Shown piece after piece: positions 7,147 through 16,302 of a stretch of DNA of 48,567 bases (the first letter of the stretch is position 1; every line of letters starts with the position of its first letter). The position numbers and the translations under genes were made by a program. Origin of the DNA: Prolixibacteraceae bacterium (GTDB lineage: Bacteria > Bacteroidota > Bacteroidia > Bacteroidales > Prolixibacteraceae); the NCBI GenBank assembly GCA_017998095.1, contig JAGODU010000013.1, positions 1 through 48,567 of the forward strand. Reading direction: 5' to 3'. The notes under the pieces were generated by a model. That model saw only the letters and a program-made list of their open reading frames with translations, had not been told where the DNA came from and ran no database searches.

Positions 7147-8571
7147 TTATTTTTTAATAAATTCAACTGCACCTAAATCGGGCATTCCATCATTAGTTCT
7201 GCTGTTTCCAAATAAATCTTCAGGGTACTTGATGCCAATATTGATGCTTCCCTTATTTATAAAAGATGAAGCGGTATCAGGAAAATAATTGTAAACTGAA
7301 TCAAAATCAATTGACTGTTCAAATATAAGATCGTTATAATTTAATTTGAATAGAAGGGAATCAGGACTTCCAAGTTTCATCATACAATGATCTAAAGTAC
7401 AAGGCACCTTAGGATTTGAGATATCATATTTATAAACCTCAAATTCATTATTACGATCACCATAAATGATTGAATTACCAAAGAAGATACTTTCAAACTC
7501 TCCTATATAACTTTTAACCTCATCTATATAGTAATCTTTTATTACTACTGAACCTGCCTGGCGAGGATACTGATAGTTGAAGCTGTTAGAAATAGTAATA
7601 TGATTAAAAGTGTATTTTCCTGAGTGGCATAAAAATATGCAAGTCCTGTTGTTGCTAAAAATAGTGTTATAACAGTCAATATTAGCTCCAAAGGATATCA
7701 TTCCTGTAAAGCTGTGATTTTTAATAATTGAATTGGTTACTTTCACAGCAGGCAAAACAGGATCGCCAAGACTTCCTGTCCAGAGTCCTAATATTGAGTT
7801 CTTTATTTCAGCATGATTAAAAGATGATTCAAGGGTTGATGGTAAAACATATATTCCATACCATTGTCCCGGGATATCTTCGTATGAATCTCCTGCTGCA
7901 TTTTCATCAAAACGGTCATTCATGAAAACAACAGGTTCATCTTTAGTTCCGTTTACAATGATATTCCCAAGAACATACATCTTTGCATTATTATGGAAAA
8001 AGACCTTACACCCTTTTTCTATTGTAAGAGTTTGCCCTTCATCCACCATCACTGAATCAAATACCAGATAAGGTTTCTTACTGCTCCATGTTTGGGTATT
8101 CAGCCACTCATTTTTAAGGAAAGTAACATCTTGTGACCATGATAACAGCTTAACGCTTTGCATGCCCGTATTGCTTTCTATTATTATTGAATCAAGGCGG
8201 TAGCAAACAGAGTCAATACTATACTCAGGGAATGTTGCTTCAACAAAAATGAATATACTGTCGCGGCTGAGTATTTCTAAATCATTGATTGACTTACAGG
8301 GGATACCGTCAACATTAAGCCGGAAAGGAGAATTTTCACCTCCAGCAAGCTTGATTGTCTTGATTTCCAAAGGAGAAAAGCTCTTGTTTATTATCCTGAA
8401 GTTCTGTGTAGGAGTACGATATGTTGTTATTATAGTATCGAATGAAAGGGTATCTGTCGATAATATAAAGTCCCCGGTATTATCAATGTCAATATTATTC
8501 TTTTCACAAGAATACAAGAAAAGAATAATTACAATTGATGCACTGAGTACGCTCCGTATTAAAGACTTCAT
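7147..8571 (-). CDS. Right-handed beta-helix lipoprotein (474 aa)
   Basis: The protein starts with a signal peptide and lipobox FLYSC (Cys22), so it should be a lipoprotein. Residues about 35-160 look like an Ig-like domain (STDTLSFDTIITTYRTPTQN onward). From about 165 a series of short hydrophobic strands follows, such as GCKVFFHNNAKMYVLGNIIV and later turns spaced like a parallel beta-helix. The C-terminal signature NDGMPDLGAVEF resembles the end found in many Bacteroidota choice-of-anchor or right-handed beta-helix proteins. Its catalytic ability is unknown; folds of this type often bind or cleave polysaccharides, but no catalytic residues were identified. It is 79 bases downstream of murF-alr on the same strand and might be read from that transcript. 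Confidence 0.78.
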   Translation of the reverse strand: MKSLIRSVLSASIVIILFLYSCEKNNIDIDNTGDFILSTDTLSFDTIITTYRTPTQNFRIINKSFSPLEIKTIKLAGGENSPFRLNVDGIPCKSINDLEILSRDSIFIFVEATFPEYSIDSVCYRLDSIIIESNTGMQSVKLLSWSQDVTFLKNEWLNTQTWSSKKPYLVFDSVMVDEGQTLTIEKGCKVFFHNNAKMYVLGNIIVNGTKDEPVVFMNDRFDENAAGDSYEDIPGQWYGIYVLPSTLESSFNHAEIKNSILGLWTGSLGDPVLPAVKVTNSIIKNHSFTGMISFGANIDCYNTIFSNNRTCIFLCHSGKYTFNHITISNSFNYQYPRQAGSVVIKDYYIDEVKSYIGEFESIFFGNSIIYGDRNNEFEVYKYDISNPKVPCTLDHCMMKLGSPDSLLFKLNYNDLIFEQSIDFDSVYNYFPDTASSFINKGSINIGIKYPEDLFGNSRTNDGMPDLGAVEFIKK

Positions 8572-8650
8572 ACTTTTTCTGATTATAAATACCTGTGAGT
8601 TTTAAAACGCAGTGCGAATTTATAATATTGTTTCAATAAACAAACAAATA

Positions 8651-11131
8651 CTATTCCTGGAAATACACTCTTTTAACTCTTTGTGAAACTGATGTAAATA
8701 TTTCGTAAGGTATGGTATCCAGACTTTTTGCCATTTCAATGACAGGATGTTCTTTCCCGAAAACAATTACCCTGTCTCCTTCTTTAGCTTCAATGCCTGT
8801 AATATCTATCATACACATATCCATACATACATTTCCTATTACAGGTGCAAGATGTCCGTTTATCCACACTTTACCAATGCCGTTACCTAATTTACGGTTG
8901 AAACCGTCAGCATATCCAATTGGCAAAGTAGCAATTTTAATTTCATGGGTAGCTAAGCCCTTGCGTCCATAACCAATTGTTTCACCTTTATTGACAGTTC
9001 TTATCTGAGATATGGTTGTTTTTAGTGTACTTACATTCTGGAGTGCTTTAGGTTCATTGGAACTATATCCGTATAATCCTACTCCTAATCTGACCATTTC
9101 ATACTGGTAGAAAGGAAATCTTTCTATTCCTGAAGAGTTAAGTATGTGTCGTGTCACCTGATGATCACATCCATGCTGAATTATTTTGGAAATTTCATCA
9201 AAACGGTTAACCTGTGATATGGTGAATTCATCTTCAGCAGGCTCGTCGCTTACAGCCAGGTGTGAAAAGACAGAACTGATAAACAATTCGTCATTCTTAT
9301 TAATCTTTGAAAGCAAGATTTCAATGTCTCTTTTTGACTCAAAGCCCAGGCGTTTCATCCCCGTATCAATCTTTATGTGAATAGGGAAATTGTTTACTGC
9401 ATTTCTGTGAGCAGCCGGAATAAACTGATCAAGTATTCTCATTGAATATATCACCGGCTCCAGCTGATGTTCAATCATTAAATCGAAGCTGTGCTCTTCA
9501 GGATTCATTACTACAATTGGCATTTTGATGCCGGCTTTTCTTAAAGCTACACCCTCATCAGCAATAGCAACAGCCAGATAATCGGCATGATGGAATTCAA
9601 GCATTCGGGCTATCTCAGCTAATCCGCTGCCATAGGAGAATGCTTTGACCATTACCATTATTTTCACATCGGGAAACAGTTTGCTTTTGAAATAGTTGAA
9701 GTTATGTATTAAAGCAGAGAGGTCAATCTCTAATACTGTTTCATGTGCTTTATGTTGTAATACTGTTGCAATGAGATCAAACTGAAAGTCTCTGGAACCT
9801 TTTAATAGAATTGCTTCCTGTTTAAACTCAAGGTTAGGCATATCGTTCAAAAATTCATAAGTAGATTCATAGAATTTTGCATTATCACCAAACAGGTTTG
9901 CCTGTTTAGAGATATTAGGTCCAATTCCTATAAATCTTTCCATCATTCTTAATCTGATAAGCTCAGCAACTTCTGCATATAAGACTTCATCAGATTTTGG
10001 TGAAAAATAGATATCAGAAAGGATTAAAGTCTTGGTAAGGAAATCCTGACTGGCCTGCTGTTCAAGAGTGTCAAGAGCAATTGTAAGAGAATTAAGATCA
10101 GAGTTATATGAATCATTGATTACAATACATTCATTGTTGCCTTGTTTGATCTCAAGCCTCATGGCTACCGGCTGAAGTGTACTGAACCTGTTGAGTACAT
10201 GATCCTGATCCTTGCCGATTGCAATAAGGGCAACCAGACATGTACAGGCATTTTCTACAGAAGCATCATCTGAAAAAGGAATTGATATTGCATATTGCTT
10301 TTCCCCCGATTGTGCAATTATACCACACCCTTCAGGCACTTTCTGAACGAAATATACAAAAAGGTCGGCAGTTTCATCCATCATCGACCAGGTAATTGAG
10401 CATAAAGGCTTGTGCTCGGCAAGCTGCTCAATTGCATCAGTGATATTCTGGTAGTCTTTATGATATATTATTACATCAGTACCCTTAAAGAGATTGAGTT
10501 TCTCTCTTACCTTTTCTTCTACAGATTGAAAATTAGACTGGTGTGCTTCACCAATATTAGTAAAAATTCCTATGTCAGGTTTGATTATTCTTTGCAGATT
10601 GTCCATTTCATCGGGTTGAGATATACCTGCTTCAATTATGGCAATGTCATGTTCATCTTCCATAAGCCAAACTGAAAGAGGAACTCCGACCTGGGAATTA
10701 TAACTCTTCGGACTTCTGATAATGTTGTATTCTTCAGCTAAAAGATAGCTTAGCCATTCCTTAACTATTGTTTTGCCGTTACTTCCGGTTATGCCAATTA
10801 CTTTCCCTTTGAAATGGTTTCTTTTAATAATTGCAATATCCTGCAATGCTTTCAAGGTATCATCAGTGAGAATAAAAGTAGCTTCAGGAAATTTGTGTAC
10901 CGAGTAATTCGGATTTGATATAATAAAGTTACGTACCCCCTTATCGTAAGCATGACGAATGAACTGATGTCCGTCATTGCTTCTGGTCTTTAATGCAAAA
11001 AACAACGTTGAGCTTCCTGAAACAATCGTCCTTGAATCAGTCGACAGATATGCAATCTGAGTCTCTTCTCCCTTTTGAAGGAAACCGGCACCAATTTGTT
11101 CTGCAATACTAAAGTTGGTTAACACATTCAT
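8651..11131 (-). CDS. murF-alr: Bifunctional MurF / alanine racemase
   Basis: This 826-residue protein joins two wall-precursor enzymes. The N-terminal half (about 1-460) is UDP-N-acetylmuramoyl-tripeptide:D-alanyl-D-alanine ligase, with the ATP loop GSNGKT (116-121) and the substrate motif NDSYNSDLNSL (339-349). The C-terminal half (about 466-826) is a PLP-dependent alanine racemase. Lys496 in VMVKAFSYGSG is the expected PLP-binding lysine, and GYGRKG near residue 720 holds the second catalytic tyrosine region. The racemase makes D-alanine from L-alanine and MurF attaches D-Ala-D-Ala, so the fusion puts supply and use in one cytoplasmic protein. This fusion is known in Bacteroidota. Thymidine kinase lies 6 bases upstream, which suggests one operon. 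Confidence 0.96.
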   Translation of the reverse strand: MNVLTNFSIAEQIGAGFLQKGEETQIAYLSTDSRTIVSGSSTLFFALKTRSNDGHQFIRHAYDKGVRNFIISNPNYSVHKFPEATFILTDDTLKALQDIAIIKRNHFKGKVIGITGSNGKTIVKEWLSYLLAEEYNIIRSPKSYNSQVGVPLSVWLMEDEHDIAIIEAGISQPDEMDNLQRIIKPDIGIFTNIGEAHQSNFQSVEEKVREKLNLFKGTDVIIYHKDYQNITDAIEQLAEHKPLCSITWSMMDETADLFVYFVQKVPEGCGIIAQSGEKQYAISIPFSDDASVENACTCLVALIAIGKDQDHVLNRFSTLQPVAMRLEIKQGNNECIVINDSYNSDLNSLTIALDTLEQQASQDFLTKTLILSDIYFSPKSDEVLYAEVAELIRLRMMERFIGIGPNISKQANLFGDNAKFYESTYEFLNDMPNLEFKQEAILLKGSRDFQFDLIATVLQHKAHETVLEIDLSALIHNFNYFKSKLFPDVKIMVMVKAFSYGSGLAEIARMLEFHHADYLAVAIADEGVALRKAGIKMPIVVMNPEEHSFDLMIEHQLEPVIYSMRILDQFIPAAHRNAVNNFPIHIKIDTGMKRLGFESKRDIEILLSKINKNDELFISSVFSHLAVSDEPAEDEFTISQVNRFDEISKIIQHGCDHQVTRHILNSSGIERFPFYQYEMVRLGVGLYGYSSNEPKALQNVSTLKTTISQIRTVNKGETIGYGRKGLATHEIKIATLPIGYADGFNRKLGNGIGKVWINGHLAPVIGNVCMDMCMIDITGIEAKEGDRVIVFGKEHPVIEMAKSLDTIPYEIFTSVSQRVKRVYFQE

Positions 11132-11137
11132 TTTCTT

Positions 11138-11713
11138 CTATTTTTGAGAAATTTTAAAGCATTCTCTACATAATGGTTCGTATTCACTTTTCTCTCCTAA
11201 AACAACAAGCTTTTCTTCAGGGGATAACCTGTGTGAGAAATTTGCAAGGCTACCACATTTCATGCAAATAGCGTGAACTTTTGTAACATACTCGGCTGTT
11301 GCCATTATCTTAGGCATCGGTCCGAATGGTTTGCCTCTGAAATCCATATCCAAACCTGCTACAATTACTCTTATTCCCATGTCAGCCAGCATTCCGCATA
11401 CATCAACAAGTGAATCATCAAAGAACTGGGCTTCATCTATGCCTATAACATCAACATCACCTGTAAGCAGAAGTATATTAGATGCAGTCTCAACAGGCGT
11501 AGACCGTATAGTATTTTCATCATGTGATACAACTTCAGTGTTAGAATAGCGGGTGTCAATTGCCGGCTTGAATATCTCAACCCTTTGTCTGGCTATCTTT
11601 GCCCTGTTCAACCTCCTGATCAGCTCTTCGGTCTTCCCGGAAAACATTGAACCGCAAATGACCTCTATCCATCCCTTTTGTTTAGGTCCTCTTAAATCTT
11701 TTTCAAGAAACAT
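11138..11713 (-). CDS. tdk: Thymidine kinase
   Basis: The 191-residue enzyme phosphorylates thymidine with ATP for salvage into dTTP. It belongs to the TK1-like type II family. The P-loop GSMFSGKT is at residues 21-28. The catalytic GIDEAQFF loop carries Glu94. The lasso domain has four zinc-binding cysteines: Cys150 and Cys153 (CMKC), then Cys182 and Cys185 (CREC). Length is typical for the family. It is the first gene of a minus-strand run and its stop lies 6 bases before murF-alr, so the two are probably co-transcribed. The upstream divergent region contains a 13-bp dyad that might be regulatory. Confidence 0.97.
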   Translation of the reverse strand: MFLEKDLRGPKQKGWIEVICGSMFSGKTEELIRRLNRAKIARQRVEIFKPAIDTRYSNTEVVSHDENTIRSTPVETASNILLLTGDVDVIGIDEAQFFDDSLVDVCGMLADMGIRVIVAGLDMDFRGKPFGPMPKIMATAEYVTKVHAICMKCGSLANFSHRLSPEEKLVVLGEKSEYEPLCRECFKISQK

Positions 11714-11778
11714 TTTATACTATTAACCCAAAAAAATTAATTTTACAACTTATTGACAATTTTAACGTTCTGTAAATT

Positions 11779-11809
11779 GTATATTCAAAAATTTATTTTT
11801 TGAATATAC
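11779..11809. promoter_or_regulatory. 13-bp inverted repeat between tdk and the divergent unknown gene
   Basis: The arms GTATATTCAAAAA (11779-11791) and TTTTTGAATATAC (11797-11809) are perfectly complementary across a 5-base centre. The element lies between two divergent genes with no gene end nearby, so a terminator is unlikely. An operator or a cruciform are possible roles; neither is shown. Confidence 0.45.
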
Positions 11810-11875
11810 TACATTTCATCAAATAATTAAATATTTCATTTCGCTTTACTGTAAATAAATGAAATTTAAACGTAT

Positions 11876-12835
11876 ATGGACAACAAAATAATACTTGAGC
11901 TGATCAAAAAGAATCTTGAAGAAATAAATTTACTGGTTGAAGACCTTTGTAAAGGAGAAAAATATAATCAGGTTCTTATTGAAATCATTTCGGCTAAAGC
12001 TAAAATTCTTTATCAGGAGCTGGCTTTGGTTAAACCTGATATGCATTCCGAAATTGAGCCTCTTACAGAAGAAGTAACAAAAAGTGATACTGAGCAAGTT
12101 GAATCTGATGGACAAGTTATTGTAAATCAGAATGCAGATAATGATTTTATTGAATCTCAAACATCAAATGTTAATGAAATTACAAGTAATTTAATTGTAT
12201 CTGAAGACACAGCAACACTGGATTTCGATAACAAACCTGCGATTATGGAAGTTGATGAAGCAGATCAAAATACGGAAGTTCATAATCAGATTGAGGATTC
12301 TACTGAGCCTGCTGATATTTTAATTCAAGAAGAAACTTCTATTCCTGCAGTTCAAGCTATTGATGATGCCGCTGAAGAAGTTGAAGAAGAAGTTATAATT
12401 AGTATTCCTGAAGAAGTAATTCATATAACAGTAGAAGAATCTGAGCAGTCTATCGATATGCCTGATACTGACAAGCTAATTGATAAGATCATTGAGGTTA
12501 CACCTGAAGCTTCTGAGAAAAAGGTTTTTGGTGAGAAATTTCAAAATGAACCTTCATTGAATGACAGGCTTGCTGCTATGCAAAGTGTTGAGCCAAAGAT
12601 AAAACCAATGCCATTAAGCAACCTAAGGGCTGCTATAGGTATCAACGATAAGTTTCTTTTTACCAAAGAGCTTTTTAATAATAATGCATCTGATTTTGAT
12701 CATACTGTAGATAAAATTGATAGTATGAATACTTTTCTGGAAGTTATTGAATTTTTGGAACAAAACTATAAATGGACTAAAAACTCAACAAGCCTGAAGT
12801 TCATGAATCTGGTTAAAAGAAGGTTTGAAAACTAA
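11876..12835 (+). CDS. Acidic hypothetical protein with conserved C-terminus (319 aa)
   Basis: The function is unknown. The N-terminus (1-55) is helical and charged: IILELIKKNLEEINLLVEDL and more. The middle (about 58-215) is strongly acidic and low in complexity, with many Glu, Asp, Val and Ile and no obvious fold, so it is probably disordered. The C-terminus (about 225-319) is the conserved part: LNDRLAAM, then LRAAIGINDKFLFTKELFNN, then FLEQNYKW and FMNLVKRRF. From memory, similar IGINDRFLF...LF segments occur in unnamed proteins across Bacteroidota; this was not searched. No signal peptide or membrane segment is present, so it is probably cytoplasmic. rsmI begins 6 bases after its stop, indicating co-transcription. 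Confidence 0.75.
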   Translation: MDNKIILELIKKNLEEINLLVEDLCKGEKYNQVLIEIISAKAKILYQELALVKPDMHSEIEPLTEEVTKSDTEQVESDGQVIVNQNADNDFIESQTSNVNEITSNLIVSEDTATLDFDNKPAIMEVDEADQNTEVHNQIEDSTEPADILIQEETSIPAVQAIDDAAEEVEEEVIISIPEEVIHITVEESEQSIDMPDTDKLIDKIIEVTPEASEKKVFGEKFQNEPSLNDRLAAMQSVEPKIKPMPLSNLRAAIGINDKFLFTKELFNNNASDFDHTVDKIDSMNTFLEVIEFLEQNYKWTKNSTSLKFMNLVKRRFEN

Positions 12836-12841
12836 ATTCTG

Positions 12842-13543
12842 ATGGGAAAGCTATTTATTGTACCTACACCTATTGGCAACCTTGAAGATATGACCCTTAG
12901 GGCAATAAGGGTCCTTAAGGAAGCTGATATTATACTTGCTGAAGATACAAGAACTTCGTCAGTACTTCTTCATCATTTTGATATTAAAACGAGGCTGCAG
13001 TCTCACCATAAATTCAATGAGCATAAAACTTCAGAGCATATAGCCGACAGAATTTTGGGAGGCGAAAATATCGCTCTTATTTCTGATGCAGGTACTCCGG
13101 GTATTTCTGATCCCGGATTCTTACTCGCCAGAACTTGTATTGAAAAAGGAGTAGAAGTAGAAACATTACCAGGGCCTGTTGCATTTGTGCCTGCTCTTAT
13201 TAATTCAGGGTTGCCTTCTGATAAGTTTTGTTTTGAAGGATTTCTACCCCAAAAGAAAGGAAGACAGAAGACTATTAATGCTTTAACTAATGAAAGCAGA
13301 ACCATGATATTTTATGAATCTCCCTTTCGTTTATGTAAAGCCCTTGAACAGTTCATTACTTTTTTTGGTCCCGACCGAAAAGTTTGTGTTAGCAGAGAAA
13401 TATCAAAATTGCATGAAGAAAATTATAGAGGAACTTTAAAAGAAGCTTTTGATTATTTTTCAGAAAAGGGAGTGAAAGGTGAAATAGTAATTATTGTTGC
13501 TGGTAATAAAGATAACAAGGAAGAAGTTGATATTGAAGAATAA
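12842..13543 (+). CDS. rsmI: 16S rRNA (cytidine(1402)-2'-O)-methyltransferase
   Basis: The 233-residue enzyme uses S-adenosylmethionine to methylate the ribose 2'-oxygen of C1402 in the decoding centre of 16S rRNA. It has the tetrapyrrole-methylase-like fold. The N-terminal motif VPTPIGNLEDMTLRAIRVL is at residues 7-25, followed by AEDTRTS, and the SAM-site loop SDAGTPGISDPG near residue 81. The region LPGPVAFVPALINSGLPSDK is also family-typical. The last residues (about 222-233) are acidic. It shares a transcript with the upstream acidic unknown gene (6-base gap). A bidirectional terminator at 13569-13605 separates it from the convergent TPR lipoprotein gene. Confidence 0.96.
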   Translation: MGKLFIVPTPIGNLEDMTLRAIRVLKEADIILAEDTRTSSVLLHHFDIKTRLQSHHKFNEHKTSEHIADRILGGENIALISDAGTPGISDPGFLLARTCIEKGVEVETLPGPVAFVPALINSGLPSDKFCFEGFLPQKKGRQKTINALTNESRTMIFYESPFRLCKALEQFITFFGPDRKVCVSREISKLHEENYRGTLKEAFDYFSEKGVKGEIVIIVAGNKDNKEEVDIEE

Positions 13544-13568
13544 ATTTTAAGACAATATTGTATATCAA

Positions 13569-13605
13569 AAAGAAAGGGTGTTTCATTATGAGACACCCTT
13601 TCTTT
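13569..13605. terminator. Bidirectional intrinsic terminator between rsmI and the TPR gene
   Basis: The arms AAAGAAAGGGTGTTTC and its near-complement ending in ACACCCTTTCTTT form a long stem with one G-T wobble. A-rich and T-rich ends flank it. It lies 26 bases after rsmI and 20 bases after the convergent TPR gene stop at 13625, so it serves both. Confidence 0.82.
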
Positions 13606-13624
13606 GTATATAAAAGTTAGATAG

Positions 13625-15391
13625 TTATTCTACTATAGCTTTGAACTTTGGATTTTCAAAATATTTTGCAAATTCAAGGTCAGTCTTAGCGCAAGTTTTG
13701 AATTTTGCATCTTTAGCTATTGCTTTTTCAAGACTTGACATTAACAAATCTTCCTTAGCCGTTTTTGCAGCAACAACTGCTTTAAGATAAGGAACCATCG
13801 GGCAGTCTGATGTGTTAGCATCAAGAGTCTTTAATGCTCCGTTATAATCTTTAGCAAGTATCTTTGCCAAACCTGCATTTGCAGAATTTGAATCACCAAA
13901 ATATTTAACTGCTTTGTCGTATTCAGCACGGATAATGCTTACAATACCCATATTATTATCGACTTCTTTGCCAAGGCCTGATGCTGCAGCAAAATATTCT
14001 TTTGCCTTGTCAGTTTTACCTTGATATAGAGCTGCTACTCCAAGATTGTTCTGGATAATTGGATTACCAGAATTAAGCTGATCTGCTTTTTCGAAGTTAG
14101 CTGCTGCTGCATCCAATTCACCTGCTTTCACCTGAGCCATTCCTAAGTTGTTGAAACCTCTCCAGTCTTTTGGGAATTGTTTAGTGAATGATTTAAAGAA
14201 CTGTAATTTCTTAGCATTATCATCAGTTAGCTGAGCAGCTTTGATAAGTTCAGCCTGATTTAATTTTTCAGGATTCTTTTCAGCATCAGCAAGTAATTCT
14301 TCATCTGTCCTGCCTATTAAGTTAATATTTGCATAGAATTTTGCACGACGTAATTCAGGAAGAACTTTATCTGCAAGAGCAGTAAAAGCTTCTGAAAGAT
14401 TTCGGATTTCTTTTTCGCGAACTTCAGGGTCAGTATACATTGAAAGTACACGGAGTATCAATTCTTTATCCTGAATGTTAGATGATGCAACAAGTTTTTG
14501 GAAACCTTCCCAGTCTTCTGCTGTATTTTTAGCTTTAATGTTTGCTGAAAGGTTTTCAGCTTTCATTTGCTTGTTAAGATAATCAGTTGCTGAAGTTTCA
14601 CGTTCTTTTGCAAGTTTAGCATTAAGGTCTTCCTTGCCGTCAGGTGAAGCGTAAGCAGAAATCTGAAGATCTTTTAACTCTTTGCGTTCATTTTTAACTG
14701 CATCTTTTGCATAAGCTTTGAATGTATCGAAATCTTTGGCTCCTACTTCTTCATCACGTACTTTTGCACTGTTGATTAGATAGTGAATGTCAGCCATTAA
14801 TTCATCAGGAACAACCCTCTGGAAAGGATCAATTTCAGGATTATATTTTCCTGTTGTATTTTTTTCTCTTTGAATTCCGATGATTGGTTCTCCAACTTTA
14901 TTTACCAATTCAGATGTTGAAATAACACCATCAGCAAGTTTTATTGGATCAAAATCAAGAGATTTAAGACCTTGTGATGCCGCGATCTTAACCTGTAGTT
15001 CAGACATTCTCATGGCTGCTTCATAAGGAATAGCTCCTTTAACTGAAAAATTACCACCTTCTTTATAAACAACAACCTGGTTGTTGGCTTTTACTTTTTC
15101 TCCCTGGAGTTTAATTTCAGGATAAGCTTTGTCAACTAAAACGTTTTCTGAATTTGTGTACTTGATAACCGGAGTTATAAGTAAGTTTGCTTTTTTAGCA
15201 AAATACTTTTCAGGAATCTGTCCTTCAACTGCTACAAGAACTTGTCCTGCATGTGTTTCCAAAACTTCAGGTGTAACTTTCCATTTGATTAGGTCAGCCT
15301 CTTTTTTCATCTTCTTGATGCTGGCACAGCTGCTGAAAAGCATCGCTACAATTGCCAATGAGACGAGAACTTTTAAATTAAATTTTTCCAT
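13625..15391 (-). CDS. OmpA-like/TPR lipoprotein (588 aa)
   Basis: The protein starts with MEKFNLKVLVSLAIVAMLFSSC; Cys22 is the lipid anchor. Residues about 23-180 hold beta-rich segments. About 180-320 resembles an OmpA-type peptidoglycan-binding fold: the stretch DLQISAYASPDGKEDLNAKL is followed by ERETSATDYLNKQ, like the G-Y/A-S-x-D-G...N..LA..RA motif. The last third carries tetratricopeptide repeats, with RGFNNLGMAQVKAGELDAAA and IQNNLGVAALYQGKTDKAKE as clear units. A tether between the outer membrane and peptidoglycan is an inference. A GTG at 15400 gives three more residues, but ATG 15391 fits the signal peptide better and was chosen. The gene has a strong terminator shared with rsmI. 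Confidence 0.82.
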   Translation of the reverse strand: MEKFNLKVLVSLAIVAMLFSSCASIKKMKKEADLIKWKVTPEVLETHAGQVLVAVEGQIPEKYFAKKANLLITPVIKYTNSENVLVDKAYPEIKLQGEKVKANNQVVVYKEGGNFSVKGAIPYEAAMRMSELQVKIAASQGLKSLDFDPIKLADGVISTSELVNKVGEPIIGIQREKNTTGKYNPEIDPFQRVVPDELMADIHYLINSAKVRDEEVGAKDFDTFKAYAKDAVKNERKELKDLQISAYASPDGKEDLNAKLAKERETSATDYLNKQMKAENLSANIKAKNTAEDWEGFQKLVASSNIQDKELILRVLSMYTDPEVREKEIRNLSEAFTALADKVLPELRRAKFYANINLIGRTDEELLADAEKNPEKLNQAELIKAAQLTDDNAKKLQFFKSFTKQFPKDWRGFNNLGMAQVKAGELDAAAANFEKADQLNSGNPIIQNNLGVAALYQGKTDKAKEYFAAASGLGKEVDNNMGIVSIIRAEYDKAVKYFGDSNSANAGLAKILAKDYNGALKTLDANTSDCPMVPYLKAVVAAKTAKEDLLMSSLEKAIAKDAKFKTCAKTDLEFAKYFENPKFKAIVE

Positions 15392-15487
15392 GATGGTCAC
15401 ATTATTATTATTTTAAACATTATTTCACTTATTACTACAAAAATAAGAATGTTTTTTAATCCTGAAAGTCAAAAATTGAAAATTTTA

Positions 15488-16117
15488 TCATAATAAAACC
15501 CTCGTTATTCCTGAATCATAGGTATTTTGAAAGATTGTTTCGCATAATTTTAAATAATCCTTTTTGTTCTCCACAAAATCAATATCATTAGTATCAATTA
15601 TAACTATCGGAAAATCAACCTGTTGTTTAAAGAAGTTAAAATATGCCTTTGTTACTTTATCTAAATAATCAGTTTCAATAGACTGCTCATATTCTCTTCC
15701 TCTTTTTCGAATATTTTTTAAAAGGTTTGTTCCATTTTTGTATAAAAAAACAAACAAATCCGGTTTTGGAAGTCTTGGATAAATGATGTTAAAGAATTTT
15801 CTGTAGAGATTAAACTCATCATCTGACAAGGTTACACTGGCAAATATCAATGATTTCATGAAATAATAATCCGATACTGCAAAATCCTTGAACAAGTCTC
15901 TGTTCTGTAGTTCGTTAACCATCTGCGTATAACGCTCCGACATAAACGACATTTCAAGTGTGAAAGCATAGTTTACCGGATCATTATAAAACTTTTTAAG
16001 GAAAGGATTGTCAGCAAAATTTTCACTTACAAGCTGCGCATTGTAATCTTTTGATATCATTTCGGCCAGAGTTGTCTTACCTGCGCCAATATTGCCTTCA
16101 ATAACAAGAAAATTCAT
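15488..16117 (-). CDS. Deoxynucleoside kinase (dAK/dGK family)
   Basis: The 209-residue enzyme transfers phosphate to a deoxynucleoside, feeding dNTP salvage. The P-loop EGNIGAGKT covers residues 7-15. The segment EMSFMSERYTQM fits the deoxyadenosine/deoxyguanosine kinase family. The lid has RKRGREYEQSIETDYLDKV, where the arginines contact phosphate. The end has PIVIIDTNDIDFV, a usual closing element. Specificity between deoxyadenosine, deoxyguanosine and deoxycytidine cannot be read safely. It lies 97 bases from the TPR gene and 186 bases from pnp, so it may be transcribed alone. Together with tdk and a purine nucleoside phosphorylase elsewhere in the window it points to active nucleoside salvage. 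Confidence 0.92.
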   Translation of the reverse strand: MNFLVIEGNIGAGKTTLAEMISKDYNAQLVSENFADNPFLKKFYNDPVNYAFTLEMSFMSERYTQMVNELQNRDLFKDFAVSDYYFMKSLIFASVTLSDDEFNLYRKFFNIIYPRLPKPDLFVFLYKNGTNLLKNIRKRGREYEQSIETDYLDKVTKAYFNFFKQQVDFPIVIIDTNDIDFVENKKDYLKLCETIFQNTYDSGITRVLL

Positions 16118-16249
16118 CTCAGAATTTTTAATCCTTTTGAACTAAGGTATAATTTCTATGGAATATTTTACATAGGATAACTTTTATTGCCCCAATAAAA
16201 ATATTTTTTGCGTCCTAAAAATAGTAATTCTTTTTTAAACTAAACAATT

Positions 16250-16273
16250 AAGGGCAGCTTGTTGGCTGCCCTT
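16250..16273. terminator. Stem-loop after pnp
   Basis: A 9-bp perfect GC-rich stem (AAGGGCAGC/GCTGCCCTT) with a 6-base loop lies 30 bases beyond the pnp stop. The U-tract is stronger on the plus strand than on the minus strand. It could stop pnp transcription or protect the mRNA end. Confidence 0.65.
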
Positions 16274-16302
16274 ATGTTTTTTATATAAAAACGATTGATT
16301 TA

